Part shown: piece by piece, positions 1 to 8,099 of the stretch | Numbering within the stretch: the stretch's first letter is position 1 | Layout: the number at the start of each line of letters is the position of its first letter | DNA from: SYFY01 sp031385325 | Lineage (GTDB): Bacteria > Pseudomonadota > Gammaproteobacteria > Pseudomonadales > Azotimanducaceae | Assembly (NCBI GenBank): GCA_031385325.1 | Contig: JANNBJ010000067.1 | Span: forward strand, 1 to 18,407 | Direction: 5' to 3' | DNA length: 18,407 nt | Position numbers and translations under genes: made by a program | Notes under the pieces: model-generated | Told to the model about the DNA's origin: nothing | What the model saw: only the letters and a program-made list of their open reading frames with translations | Databases searched by the model: none

Positions 1-1
1 G

Positions 2-880
2 GTTGAACCCAGCGACAGGGTGCTAATTATTGGCAGTGGGCTGACTGCGCTCGATACGCTCAGTACGCTCATCCGTCACGGGCACACAGGTCTGATCGAC
101 GTCGTGTCGCGGCACGGTTTGCGTCCAACCCCACAAGGACCGATGCCCGTTGCGCTGGCAAATGCACTGCGCTTTTCACCACTGGAAACAATGCCCGCGA
201 GTCTGCTCCTGGATCGTGTGCTGGCATCGCCTCCGGAATTTCTGTCGACCGCCGCCATGCCGACAGCGAACAGCAGGTTGAGCCACTGGCTAAGGTCGCT
301 GCGCAACAGGCTGGTCAACGGACGGTCCCAAGGGGAGTCCTGGCACACCGGATTCGATGAACTGCGTGACGTGGTGGGGCAAGTCTGGCCAACGCTTCCG
401 CTGGAAGAAAAACGACGCTTCATTCGTCATCTCAAGCCCTGGTATGACGTTCATCGATACCGGTCACCACCACCCAATGAACAGCTGATCCGCGCGGCAG
501 AACGGTCCGGTCGCATCCGCTTTTTGCGTGGCAAGGTTTCGTTCGACGGGCGGCTGGTTTTTCTTGACCGGCCAGAGACCGCCATCACCCTGAACCATGA
601 CCGCGTGATCAACTGTGCAGGGCTCGACCCGACGAGCGGGTTACGATCCAGCCCGCTTCTCACGTCCTTGCACGCTCAGGGGTTCCTGTGTGCGCATCCT
701 TGTGGTCTTGGCATTGAAGTCGATCTGGCCTGCCGGGCGATAGACGCCGAAGGGCGGCCTCTTGATCACCTTCGTCTCGTTGGTCCGCCTACGCTGGGTA
801 CGTTCGGAGATCCCATCGGTGCCGTCGATATCGCTGTGCAGGTGCACCGGCTGGTACCACACATCCTGGCATCATTCTGA
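2..880 (+). CDS. FAD/NAD(P)-binding protein, YdhS-like (NAD_binding_9 type), 5'-truncated
   Basis: The reading frame is open from the left edge (VEPSDRVLIIGSGLTALDTL), so only the C-terminal 292 residues are in the window; the GTG at 20 is internal and not a start. The visible VLIIGSGLTALD is a GxGxxA/G dinucleotide-binding turn. It is followed by the basic S-R-x-G-L-x-P segment seen in the family of FAD/NAD(P)-binding proteins that includes E. coli YdhS. The C-terminus has the typical pattern of the family: a DPLGLG-like HPCGLGIEVD, then a LVGPPTLGTF motif and a short final helix. The missing N-terminal part should carry the FAD-binding Rossmann motif. Family members are presumed flavin oxidoreductases of unknown substrate. 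The gene converges on the class V aminotransferase, with 37 bp between the stops. The family assignment is fairly secure; the function is unknown. Confidence 0.75.
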   Translation, partial: VEPSDRVLIIGSGLTALDTLSTLIRHGHTGLIDVVSRHGLRPTPQGPMPVALANALRFSPLETMPASLLLDRVLASPPEFLSTAAMPTANSRLSHWLRSLRNRLVNGRSQGESWHTGFDELRDVVGQVWPTLPLEEKRRFIRHLKPWYDVHRYRSPPPNEQLIRAAERSGRIRFLRGKVSFDGRLVFLDRPETAITLNHDRVINCAGLDPTSGLRSSPLLTSLHAQGFLCAHPCGLGIEVDLACRAIDAEGRPLDHLRLVGPPTLGTFGDPIGAVDIAVQVHRLVPHILASF

Positions 881-917
881 TCGACAAAGTGCTGCCTTTT
901 TCATGCGAGCATTGGAC

Positions 918-2033
918 TCAACCCGGAAGCGCACGTTGCAACCGATCAACGGCGGCATCCACGTCGGCCAGCTTGTCGAGGCCGAACAAGCCGATGCGGA
1001 AAGTCCTGAACCACTCGGGTTCGTTGCACTGCAGCGGTACCCCAGCCGCCACCTGTAATCCGTTGGCGAGGAACTTGCCCGGCAAACCGGCATCGTCGGT
1101 ATAACTCACCACCACACCGGGCGCCTCAAAACCTGGAGCCGCCGTGCTGAAGTAGCCGTTCTGGGTCAGCAGGTTGCGAACCTTGGTGCCGAGTTCAATC
1201 TGCTTCTGGCGAGCTTTTTCAAAGCCAAAAGCCCGGGTGTCCTGCATGGCTGCATGAAAGGCCCGCAGACCATCGGTTGGCATGGTCGCATGATAGGCGT
1301 GACCACCGTTTTCATAGGCGGTCATGATGTCCGCCCACTTGCGCAGGTCGATGGCGAAGCTCGTGCTCTGGGTGTTCGCGAGCCTGTCATTGGCGCGCTC
1401 ATTCATCATCACCAGTCCAGCGCAGGGTGATCCACTCCAGCCTTTCTGGGGCGCGCTGATCAGGATATCCACTCCCAGCGCATTCATGTCCGCCCACAAT
1501 GCACCCGAGGCGATGCAATCCAGTACCAGCAAACCGCCGACGTCGTGCACGGCTGCAGCCAACCCGCGAACGTAGTCATCTGGCAACAGGATACCCGACG
1601 CAGTTTCCACATGCGGCGCAAAGACGACCGCAGCACGTTCCTGTCGGATGGTTTGTTGAACGTCCGCCATTGGCGCTGGCGCGAACGCGGCAAACTTCCT
1701 GTTATCCACCGGGCTCGCGGCAAGCACCGAGGTTGAACGCGCGATGCGACCGGCATCAAGAATCTGGGACCAGCGGTAACTGAAAAACCCGTTGCGAACC
1801 ACCAGCACGTTCTGGTCGGTGGCAAACTGGCGTGCGACGGCTTCCATGGCATAGGTGCCACCACCGGGTACGATAGCGATGCGACTCGCGCCGTAGATCT
1901 CTTTCAAGGTCGCGGAAATGTCCCGCATCACCTGCTGAAATCGCTGCGACATGTGGTTGAGCGAGCGGTCAGTAAACACCACCGAGTATTCGAGCAGTCC
2001 GTCGGGATCGACGCTGGAAAGTAGTCCGGGCAC
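918..2033 (-). CDS. PLP-dependent aminotransferase, class V
   Basis: This is a class V (fold type I) PLP enzyme related to the alanine/serine-glyoxylate and 2-aminoethylphosphonate aminotransferases, and it should transfer an amino group between an amino acid and a 2-oxo acid in the cytoplasm. With the GTG start chosen at 2033 it has 371 residues, normal for the family. Visible features are a glycine-rich GGGT near residue 57 that would hold the PLP phosphate, an aspartate in LLVLDCIAS (about D172) that would pair with the pyridine nitrogen, and the Schiff-base lysine in ISAPQKGWSGSPCAG (about K197). The frame also opens at an ATG at 2138, but that start would add 35 atypical residues and overlap the divergent dehydratase gene. 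The GTG has an AAGG about ten bases upstream and starts with a typical N-terminus (VPGLLSSVDPDGLLEY). The exact substrate cannot be read from the sequence. Confidence 0.85.
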   Translation of the reverse strand: MPGLLSSVDPDGLLEYSVVFTDRSLNHMSQRFQQVMRDISATLKEIYGASRIAIVPGGGTYAMEAVARQFATDQNVLVVRNGFFSYRWSQILDAGRIARSTSVLAASPVDNRKFAAFAPAPMADVQQTIRQERAAVVFAPHVETASGILLPDDYVRGLAAAVHDVGGLLVLDCIASGALWADMNALGVDILISAPQKGWSGSPCAGLVMMNERANDRLANTQSTSFAIDLRKWADIMTAYENGGHAYHATMPTDGLRAFHAAMQDTRAFGFEKARQKQIELGTKVRNLLTQNGYFSTAAPGFEAPGVVVSYTDDAGLPGKFLANGLQVAAGVPLQCNEPEWFRTFRIGLFGLDKLADVDAAVDRLQRALPG

Positions 2034-2131
2034 GGAACGTCCGCCTTGCGCTGTGAATCGGGCGGCTATGTTATGGCTTGACCTGTCTGCTGGCGAGACG
2101 AGAATGGCGCGAACTTCGACCGGATGATTGC

Positions 2132-2443
2132 ATGGCAACCGCTCTCGACTCCAGCACCATCGACGTGGAACTGACCAGGCTCAACAAGGCCAGCACAAAA
2201 CCGTGGGAGCTGAAATCGGATCGACTGACCAAGACGTTCCGCTTCCGGAATTTTGTTGAAGCCTTTGGTTTCATGACGGAGTCAGCGCTGGTTGCTGAAC
2301 GCATCGATCATCACCCCGAGTGGCGTAACGTCTACAACCGGGTCGAGGTCGAATTAACCACTCACGATGCTGCGGGCCTTACCGAACGGGATTTCAGGCT
2401 CGCCGAGGCGATGGATCTCGCGGCACATCACCGATCCAGCTGA
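2132..2443 (+). CDS. phhB: 4a-hydroxytetrahydrobiopterin dehydratase (pterin-4a-carbinolamine dehydratase)
   Basis: This 103-residue protein is of normal PCD/DCoH size. It carries the complete family signature: ERIDHHP (E-x3-H-H-P), a tyrosine five residues later (EWRNVY), a histidine after nine more (TTH) and an aspartate after eight more. These histidines dehydrate 4a-hydroxytetrahydropterin so that the pterin cofactor of aromatic amino acid hydroxylases can be recycled. No hydroxylase or pterin reductase is in the window, so it is an orphan here; stand-alone copies have been linked to other roles such as molybdenum cofactor metabolism. The ATG at 2132 gives the usual start; a TTG at 2078 would add 18 unlikely residues. 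No strong Shine-Dalgarno is visible. It is divergent from the aminotransferase, with 98 bp between starts, and its last 16 bases overlap the convergent kinase gene. Confidence 0.9.
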   Translation: MATALDSSTIDVELTRLNKASTKPWELKSDRLTKTFRFRNFVEAFGFMTESALVAERIDHHPEWRNVYNRVEVELTTHDAAGLTERDFRLAEAMDLAAHHRSS

Positions 2444-4680
2444 ACCCCAGGCATCGCTATGACACGCCCCGTTCGCTCCGGCTGTGTGGTCTTGCAGATC
2501 CGTTCGAGATTGAGAAACAGTGCGTCCATGCCAAAGGGCTTGGATAGAAACGCCGTGATTCGATCGTTCGGTTCAATGCGCAACGGCTCGTGGACATAAC
2601 CACTGATGAACATCACCGGCAACCGTGGATCCCGCAGCCGTAGTCGCTGAGCAAGATCCTGGCCGGACATGATGGGCATATACACATCGATGATCGCCGC
2701 CTTGAAACGATGCAGAACGGCGCGCTGCAGCGCTTCTTCCGGCGACGTCGTTGCAAACACCCGCTGGCCCAGTGAGCTCAGCATGGCGGCATGCACCTGC
2801 AGAACCGATTCGTCATCATCAACCAGAAGAATGGACTCCCGCTCGATCGGTTCAACGCTGATCCAGCCCTTGGCGTCCAGAGCCCCTTCGGCGTGCCGTG
2901 GCAGATAGACGACTACGTTTGCACCCCCATCCATATTGCGTACATCGACACCACCACGGTGTGCACTGGCAGCCGCCAGTATCGACGACAAACCCAGGCC
3001 CTGACGATCCGTCTTCGTGGTGACAAATGGTTCGAACAGGCCATCATCCCGACTGATCTGCATACCGCCGGCATGATCGGCAACCATCAGCCACGCCATA
3101 TCGCCTTCCGCGATGCCATCCCGATTGAGCAGCTCAGGCAGCGCATCCGGACCCACCGTCCGATGCCCTGTCGAAACGCGGATCACGCCGGTATCGGCGC
3201 CGTACGCGTCCAGGCTGTTGGTCACCAGATCAACGACCATGTCAGTGATCTCCGCGGCGTTACACGCAACGATGAGCGAGACATCAGCAAGCGCGACATC
3301 CAGCGAGATGTGCGCGGGAATCTGATGTTCCATCAGCATCAACGCATCACGCACCTGTTCATTCAAATCAAGGGTGGTGGCGAACAGCTCTCGCTGATCC
3401 ATGGCGCCGTCACCCACGGAAGCAAACCGGACAGCCAGCGCCGCTGCCTGTTCGCCGGCGGCCTTCATGTCGGCAAGAATGCCCCGCACTTTTGCGTAGT
3501 CCTGAGTATCGTTCTCGATTTCGTACTGGACGAGGTCAACGTTGCCAACCACGCTGACCATCAGGTTATTGAAACGATGCGCGATGCTGCTCGACAAACG
3601 GCGAAGGTTGTGGACCTGACGTGCCGACAAAGCGGCCTCACGGTATCGCTCGAGAATGGTCTCGTCACGCAATGACAACAGACAGCCGCAGCTCTTTCCG
3701 CCCTCGGATAACCCGCGGGCCTCCAGTGCAAACCAGCGATCCTGATTGTCAGCAACCCTGAACAGGAGCGGTCTGGTCGACTCGGCATCGATATCACCGT
3801 GTACCAGACGTTGCAGCAGACGCGGGCTGAGGCTTCGGCCAGCAGCGGTCGTCAACTGATCCGGCATCCAGATGAGCACGTTGCCGCCCAGCTCCAGTGC
3901 ATCGGGAAACAATTGCAGTGCCGCTGGATTCCGATACGTCAGCCGCATCGCCGGGTTCACGACCAGCTGTGGACTCGGATCGGACTCGAGCAGCAATCCC
4001 ACCGGAATGCCAAGCCCATGATCCATCCATCTTCGAGAGACGCCGAAAATCAGTACGCCACTGGCAAACCCATAGCCAATGTTCATGAGATGCACAGGCG
4101 CTACTTCACCCGCAGTGACCACACCCAGCAACAGCGGCAAGGCCATCGCCGAAATGATCACCAGATATTGTTTCCGCTCAGCGTCCGACGTGGCAAGCCA
4201 GGCGCGGCGAGATCCAAGACCCAGAGTGAAAGCACAAACAATGACCAGGACAAACGCAAAGGCAAACCACAGCGGATAGAGGACAAAGTCGCGTGAACCC
4301 GCCAGATCAATGAAGCTTGTCGTATTGATCACCAGAGCCGGCAGCAACGTCACCGCAATCAATGCAACGGGCAGACCGTGGGTCCAGCGGCGTGTCAGCC
4401 GGATGTCGTGGCCGTGCATGTACATGACACGAAGCAGCAGCCACCAGCAATTGAAGACCGACAGCGTAAATGCGATATGCACCACCCACACCATGAGGTG
4501 CTGAATGGCCAGATCCTCGACCAGCAGATAGGTCATGGAGCCACTCATGTACAGCACCGAGGCGCCGATCAACGCCTGCGGATACCAGCCGAGCGCAGGT
4601 GGTGCCCATCGGGTGGCGACAATGACAGCGCTCCACCCCACGCAGATGGCAGCAACCACGGAAAAAAACATCCAGCTCAT
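2428..4680 (-). CDS. Hybrid sensor histidine kinase/response regulator with 7TM N-terminus
   Basis: This 750-residue inner-membrane hybrid kinase starts with seven hydrophobic segments between residues 4 and 215, resembling the HisKA_7TM sensor module. A PAS-like region follows (about 228-340). The H-box is SSSIAHRFNNLM with phospho-acceptor His368. The ATPase domain shows an N-box with N488, a D-box VADHAGGM with D535, LFEPFVTTK and GLGLSS (561-566). A receiver domain fills about 615-735, with acidic D621-D623, phospho-acceptor D665 in IIDVYMPIMSG, and K714 in LSKPF. Phosphate would pass from H368 to D665 and then to an unseen phosphotransfer protein or regulator, because no DNA-binding output domain or cognate regulator is nearby. 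In the N-box the usual first Asn is Asp (D484), while N488 is kept. The input signal is unknown; a 7TM unit suggests a membrane-linked or small-molecule cue. Confidence 0.88.
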   Translation of the reverse strand: MSWMFFSVVAAICVGWSAVIVATRWAPPALGWYPQALIGASVLYMSGSMTYLLVEDLAIQHLMVWVVHIAFTLSVFNCWWLLLRVMYMHGHDIRLTRRWTHGLPVALIAVTLLPALVINTTSFIDLAGSRDFVLYPLWFAFAFVLVIVCAFTLGLGSRRAWLATSDAERKQYLVIISAMALPLLLGVVTAGEVAPVHLMNIGYGFASGVLIFGVSRRWMDHGLGIPVGLLLESDPSPQLVVNPAMRLTYRNPAALQLFPDALELGGNVLIWMPDQLTTAAGRSLSPRLLQRLVHGDIDAESTRPLLFRVADNQDRWFALEARGLSEGGKSCGCLLSLRDETILERYREAALSARQVHNLRRLSSSIAHRFNNLMVSVVGNVDLVQYEIENDTQDYAKVRGILADMKAAGEQAAALAVRFASVGDGAMDQRELFATTLDLNEQVRDALMLMEHQIPAHISLDVALADVSLIVACNAAEITDMVVDLVTNSLDAYGADTGVIRVSTGHRTVGPDALPELLNRDGIAEGDMAWLMVADHAGGMQISRDDGLFEPFVTTKTDRQGLGLSSILAAASAHRGGVDVRNMDGGANVVVYLPRHAEGALDAKGWISVEPIERESILLVDDDESVLQVHAAMLSSLGQRVFATTSPEEALQRAVLHRFKAAIIDVYMPIMSGQDLAQRLRLRDPRLPVMFISGYVHEPLRIEPNDRITAFLSKPFGMDALFLNLERICKTTQPERTGRVIAMPGVQLDR

Positions 4681-4754
4681 GGCGCGAAGTGTGCAGGAAA
4701 CCAGACGGTATGCCTACCCATCAGCGTTGGATCCCGGCAGGTGTAGAAGCCTCA

Positions 4755-4795
4755 TGCTGGATGAGGATTCCCTGATTACAAATCCTCACCCAGCA
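4755..4795 (-). other. Stable hairpin at the 3' end of the yaiI transcript
   Basis: The arms 4755-4769 and 4781-4795 form a 15-bp stem around an 11-nt loop. On the minus-strand RNA every position pairs, including one G-U wobble; on the plus strand the same position would be an A-C mismatch. The structure therefore fits a minus-strand transcript. It covers the stop codon of the YaiI-family gene and lies 75 bp before the kinase start. There is no U-tract after the stem, so it is not a classic intrinsic terminator. It could act in attenuation or 3'-end stabilisation. Confidence 0.4.
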
Positions 4796-5241
4796 CTCCG
4801 GCGCGCCAGATACCGGTCCAGCGCATTGGCAAACGCCATCCGCTCCTTCTGGCCCAGTGGCGGTGGCCCGCCGCTCTGTACACCGCTGGCACGCATGGTG
4901 TCCATGAAATCACGCATGTTCAGCTTCTGCCGGATGGTGTCGGTGGTGTAGGCCTCACCCCTTGGATTGATGGCGGCCGCGCCTTTTTCCATCACCTCGG
5001 CGACCAATGGAATGTCGCCGCTGATGACCAGGTCTCCGGCCTGGGTCTGCTGGACAATGTAATGGTCCGCAACATCAAAGCCGTGCGGTACCTGTACCGA
5101 CCGCAGATTCGGGGCCGGTGGCAGGCGAATCTGCTGATTTGCAACAAAAGCCACTTCGCACCCCGTGCGCAGCGCCGCGCGGACGATGATCTCCTTGATC
5201 AGCACCGGACAGGCATCCGCATCAACCCAGATTCTGCTCAT
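4786..5241 (-). CDS. yaiI: YaiI/YqxD family protein (UPF0178, DUF188)
   Basis: This 151-residue protein matches the UPF0178 family in length and motifs. It opens with IWVDADACP (D7, D9, C11), followed by the mid-region GFDVADHYIVQQTQAGDLV, then ISGDIPLV and a NPRGEAYT segment. The conserved acidic residues resemble the metal-binding core of PIN/NYN-like nucleases, so a nuclease-like role is often proposed, but none is established. It is cytoplasmic, with no signal peptide or membrane segment. It lies upstream of and on the same strand as the hybrid kinase, separated by 105 bp with a hairpin at the junction. It is divergent from the aldehyde dehydrogenase gene, with 129 bp between start codons. 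The family call is secure; the function is not. Confidence 0.9.
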   Translation of the reverse strand: MSRIWVDADACPVLIKEIIVRAALRTGCEVAFVANQQIRLPPAPNLRSVQVPHGFDVADHYIVQQTQAGDLVISGDIPLVAEVMEKGAAAINPRGEAYTTDTIRQKLNMRDFMDTMRASGVQSGGPPPLGQKERMAFANALDRYLARRSAG

Positions 5242-5370
5242 CCAAACCTCCCGCTGGTCAGCCTTGGCATGTTTATCGGGACTTCGCAGTTGGCGCGCCC
5301 CCCGAATTGTGTTTTATTCGCTGCCTCTCAAAACAGCCGATCCCTTACGGGACGATCAGGGGGATTCTCC

Positions 5371-6789
5371 ATGCAAGTCCATGACAAGTTCTACATCAAT
5401 GGCCAGTGGGTGGCGCCTAAAGGCACTGGCAAGCTCGAAGTCATTGATCCATCAACAGAAGAAGTCTGCGGTGTTGTACCGTCGGGCAACGCTGACGACG
5501 TCAACGCCGCCGTTGCTGCAGCCAAAGCTGCTTTCAAAACGTGGTCACGCACCACCGCCGCATTTCGCTCCGACCTGATCGGCAAGATTGCCGCCAAGTT
5601 CGTTGAAGGCATGCCAAAAATCGGCGAGCTGTGTGCCCGCGAACTGGGTACTCCACTGAAGATGAGTGTCGGTCTGCACGGTGGTCTCGGCGTCGGCGTG
5701 ATGTCCTCCTACAAGGACATTCCTTTCGAAATGGAAAAGGAAGAACGCATCGGCAACTCCATCATCATCAAGGAACCCATCGGTGTGTGCGGATTCATCA
5801 CCCCGTGGAACTTCCCTCTGCATCAGATCGTCGCGAAGCTTGCACCAGCTCTGGCCGCAGGTTGCACCGTCGTGGTGAAACCAAGTTCCGATACCCCGCT
5901 GACCGCCTACTGGCTGGCGCAGGTTCTGCACGACGTCGGTTTGCCGGCAGGTGTCTTCAACCTGGTGACAGGGCCTGGCCGCACCGTGGGTGAAGCGATC
6001 TGCACACACCCGGATGTGGACATGGTCTCCATCACGGGTTCAACCGAAGCCGGTATTCGTGTCGCTCAACTGGCTGCAGGCACCGTCAAGCGCGTCAGCC
6101 AGGAGCTGGGTGGCAAGTCAGTCATGCTGGCGCTGGAAGATGCGGACATCGCTCAGGCTGCCGCCCGGGCCGGTGGTGGCATCTGTGCCAACAGCGGACA
6201 AGTCTGCGCAGCACTGAGCCGTCTGCTGGTGCCACGTGCACAGCAAGGGGTTGCCATTGCTGCCGCGAAGGCTGCTGCTGAAGCCGCTGTGGTTGGTGGT
6301 GCATTCGATGACGGCGTCACCATGGGGCCGGTCTCATCCAAAGCCCAGTTCGACTCCGTTCGTGCCTATATCAAAAAAGGTATCGAAGAAGGCGCAACAC
6401 TGGTTACCGGCGGGCTCGACATGCCAGCTGGAAAAAACACTGGATACTTCGTCAAGCCGACGGTGTTTGCGGATGTGCGCAACGACATGACGATTGCCCA
6501 GGAAGAAATCTTCGGGCCTGTGCTTTGCATCATCCCTTACGATTCGGAAGCCGAAGCCATCGAGATGGCCAACGATTCTCCGTTTGGTCTGTCCGGGGCC
6601 GTCATGGGTGGTACCCAGGAACGTGCCATCGCTGCAGCCAGACAGATCCGTACCGGTCAGGTATCGATCAATGGTGGTGCCTTCAACGTGGCCGCACCGT
6701 TTGGTGGATACAAACAATCAGGCAACGGCCGTGAACTCGGCCCTCACGGCCTCAGCGAGTTTGTTGAACTGAAGGCCATGCAGGTCTGA
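5371..6789 (+). CDS. NAD(P)+-dependent aldehyde dehydrogenase family protein
   Basis: This 472-residue enzyme oxidises an aldehyde to a carboxylate with NAD(P)+. Visible family landmarks are FITPWNFPL with the oxyanion Asn147, the cofactor-binding VVKPSSDTP (K170), ITGSTEAG (223-228), the general base in SQELGGKS (E245) and the catalytic Cys279 in NSGQVCAALSR. EEIFGPV and the C-terminal PFGGYKQSGNGRELG follow, as expected. The frame is open further upstream to 5062, but the ATG at 5371 has an excellent AGGGGG Shine-Dalgarno about six bases before it, and the upstream part overlaps the divergent yaiI. The gene is followed by an intrinsic terminator, so it looks monocistronic. Substrate range cannot be told; general medium- or short-chain aldehydes are likely. 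Confidence 0.93.
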   Translation: MQVHDKFYINGQWVAPKGTGKLEVIDPSTEEVCGVVPSGNADDVNAAVAAAKAAFKTWSRTTAAFRSDLIGKIAAKFVEGMPKIGELCARELGTPLKMSVGLHGGLGVGVMSSYKDIPFEMEKEERIGNSIIIKEPIGVCGFITPWNFPLHQIVAKLAPALAAGCTVVVKPSSDTPLTAYWLAQVLHDVGLPAGVFNLVTGPGRTVGEAICTHPDVDMVSITGSTEAGIRVAQLAAGTVKRVSQELGGKSVMLALEDADIAQAAARAGGGICANSGQVCAALSRLLVPRAQQGVAIAAAKAAAEAAVVGGAFDDGVTMGPVSSKAQFDSVRAYIKKGIEEGATLVTGGLDMPAGKNTGYFVKPTVFADVRNDMTIAQEEIFGPVLCIIPYDSEAEAIEMANDSPFGLSGAVMGGTQERAIAAARQIRTGQVSINGGAFNVAAPFGGYKQSGNGRELGPHGLSEFVELKAMQV

Positions 6790-6823
6790 TCGCCTGTCGG
6801 ACCTCTGGTCTGACAAGCCGTTG

Positions 6824-6853
6824 AACGGGAGGCTCAGGCCTCCCGTTTTTTTT
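6824..6853 (+). terminator. Intrinsic terminator after the aldehyde dehydrogenase gene
   Basis: A perfect 10-bp stem (AACGGGAGGC, 6824-6833, with its complement at 6838-6847) closes a TCAG tetraloop. It runs into eight consecutive T residues (6846-6853). It starts 35 bp after the stop codon and precedes the next gene on the same strand by about 100 bp, so it separates the two transcription units. Confidence 0.92.
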
Positions 6854-6954
6854 CGGGGAGTGCGGAACTGCTGGCGGAAGAACAGCCTGCCCTGCTTCAT
6901 GGAAGCCCGGCGGACCAGGAAAAAAATCAGCAAGCCACCAGGGTACGACGCCAT

Positions 6955-8067
6955 ATGAAGGTCGAAACACTGTTGCCGCTGGGCAAGGTAGACCCCGGGT
7001 TAAGAGCTCCGGAACAGCCACTCGACCTGCATCGCGTGGCGGCCGATGCCGCGCTGGTCGAAACCCTCGGCTACGACGGGCTGATGACCGAAGAAACCAA
7101 GGATGATCCCTTTGTCATCATGACCCTGGCCGCACAGGCGACCACCAGAATTCAACTGGGCACCGCTGTCACCATCGCCTTCGCACGCAGCCCAATGAGC
7201 ATGGCGATGAGTGCGTGGTCCCTGCAGAAATTGTCGCACGGCCGATTCACCCTTGGCCTTGGACCACAAGTGCGCGCACACATCGCCCGGCGTTTTGGCA
7301 TGCCAACCCATCCGGCCGGGCCATGGATGCGCGAGTACATACAGGCCCTGCGCGCCATCTGGGATACGTGGCAAAACGGGACCCCACTGCGTATCGACGG
7401 CAAGATTTACAAGATCGACCTCACAGTACCCCTGTTCAATCCCGGTCCCATCGCGCAGCCCGTCATTCCAGTTCACCTCGCTGCCGTCAACCGCGTGATG
7501 TGCCAGGTGGCTGGTGAACTGGCCGATGGTATTCGTCCACATCCGGTGTGCACGCCCGCCTATATCCGGGACGTCATGCTGAAGGAGGTACGAGTCGGCG
7601 CACAACGTGCCAAACGCTCGCTGGACGGTTTCAGCGTGGCGATGAAACCACTGGTGGCTACGGCCGTCGACGAAGAACAGTTGCAGCCACGCATTCGCGA
7701 CGCACGCGCTCGCATCGCGTTTTATGCGTCAACTCCTGCCTACGCGGCGGCGTTTGAACATCACGGTCTGGGCGCTCTGGTCGCAGAGGCGAAGTTGTTG
7801 TCCCGGGCGCAGCGATGGGAGGAGTTGCCCGCCCTCATTGACGACACCGTGCTGCATGAGTTCGTCACAATTGGTACCTTCGCGGAAATCGGACAACGCC
7901 TGATCGACCGCTACGCTGGCGTCGTCTCGAACGTGGAATTTTCGATTCCAGCGGTCAACGAGGCAGATCAGACAACCCTCGCTCGTCTGGTCAAGGATCT
8001 GCAATCGGCCGGCAAGCCAAACGACCAACCGTGGACAGACCATGCATTCGAATCCACGACTCCATAA
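6955..8067 (+). CDS. LLM-class flavin/F420-dependent oxidoreductase (MSMEG_2256-like family)
   Basis: This 370-residue protein has the TIM-barrel pattern of luciferase-like oxidoreductases. It shows VETLGYDGLMTEETKDDPF near the N-terminus, TRIQLGTAVTIAFARSPM, LQKLSHGRFTLGLGP and a MREYIQALRAIWDTWQNG helix followed by the F-N-P-G-P segment. Together these resemble the family described as F420-dependent oxidoreductase, MSMEG_2256 type, best known from actinobacteria but also present in proteobacteria. The likely reaction is hydride transfer to or from F420 (or FMN) on an unknown organic substrate. There is no signal peptide. It begins at an ATG 100 bp after the terminator, with a modest AGGGT about ten bases upstream. 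The stop lies 32 bp before a glutathione S-transferase gene, so the two probably share a transcript. The cofactor identity is inferred. Confidence 0.85.
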   Translation: MKVETLLPLGKVDPGLRAPEQPLDLHRVAADAALVETLGYDGLMTEETKDDPFVIMTLAAQATTRIQLGTAVTIAFARSPMSMAMSAWSLQKLSHGRFTLGLGPQVRAHIARRFGMPTHPAGPWMREYIQALRAIWDTWQNGTPLRIDGKIYKIDLTVPLFNPGPIAQPVIPVHLAAVNRVMCQVAGELADGIRPHPVCTPAYIRDVMLKEVRVGAQRAKRSLDGFSVAMKPLVATAVDEEQLQPRIRDARARIAFYASTPAYAAAFEHHGLGALVAEAKLLSRAQRWEELPALIDDTVLHEFVTIGTFAEIGQRLIDRYAGVVSNVEFSIPAVNEADQTTLARLVKDLQSAGKPNDQPWTDHAFESTTP

Positions 8068-8099
8068 ACTGCACTGCATACCTGCATTGAGTTGAACTC

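Noticed and set aside
2034..2138. Upstream ATG (2138) as start of the class V aminotransferase
   Set aside because: It would add 35 residues unlike the family and overlap the start of the divergent dehydratase; the GTG at 2033 gives the usual N-terminus.
2791..3675. Long open frame (294 codons) on the + strand inside the histidine kinase
   Set aside because: It lies antisense within well-supported kinase domains, has no recognisable domain and no ribosome-binding site, and its composition mirrors the opposite-strand codon usage.
5062..5370. N-terminal extension of the aldehyde dehydrogenase frame to 5062
   Set aside because: It overlaps the divergent yaiI gene, is not homologous to aldehyde dehydrogenases, and the ATG at 5371 has a strong ribosome-binding site.
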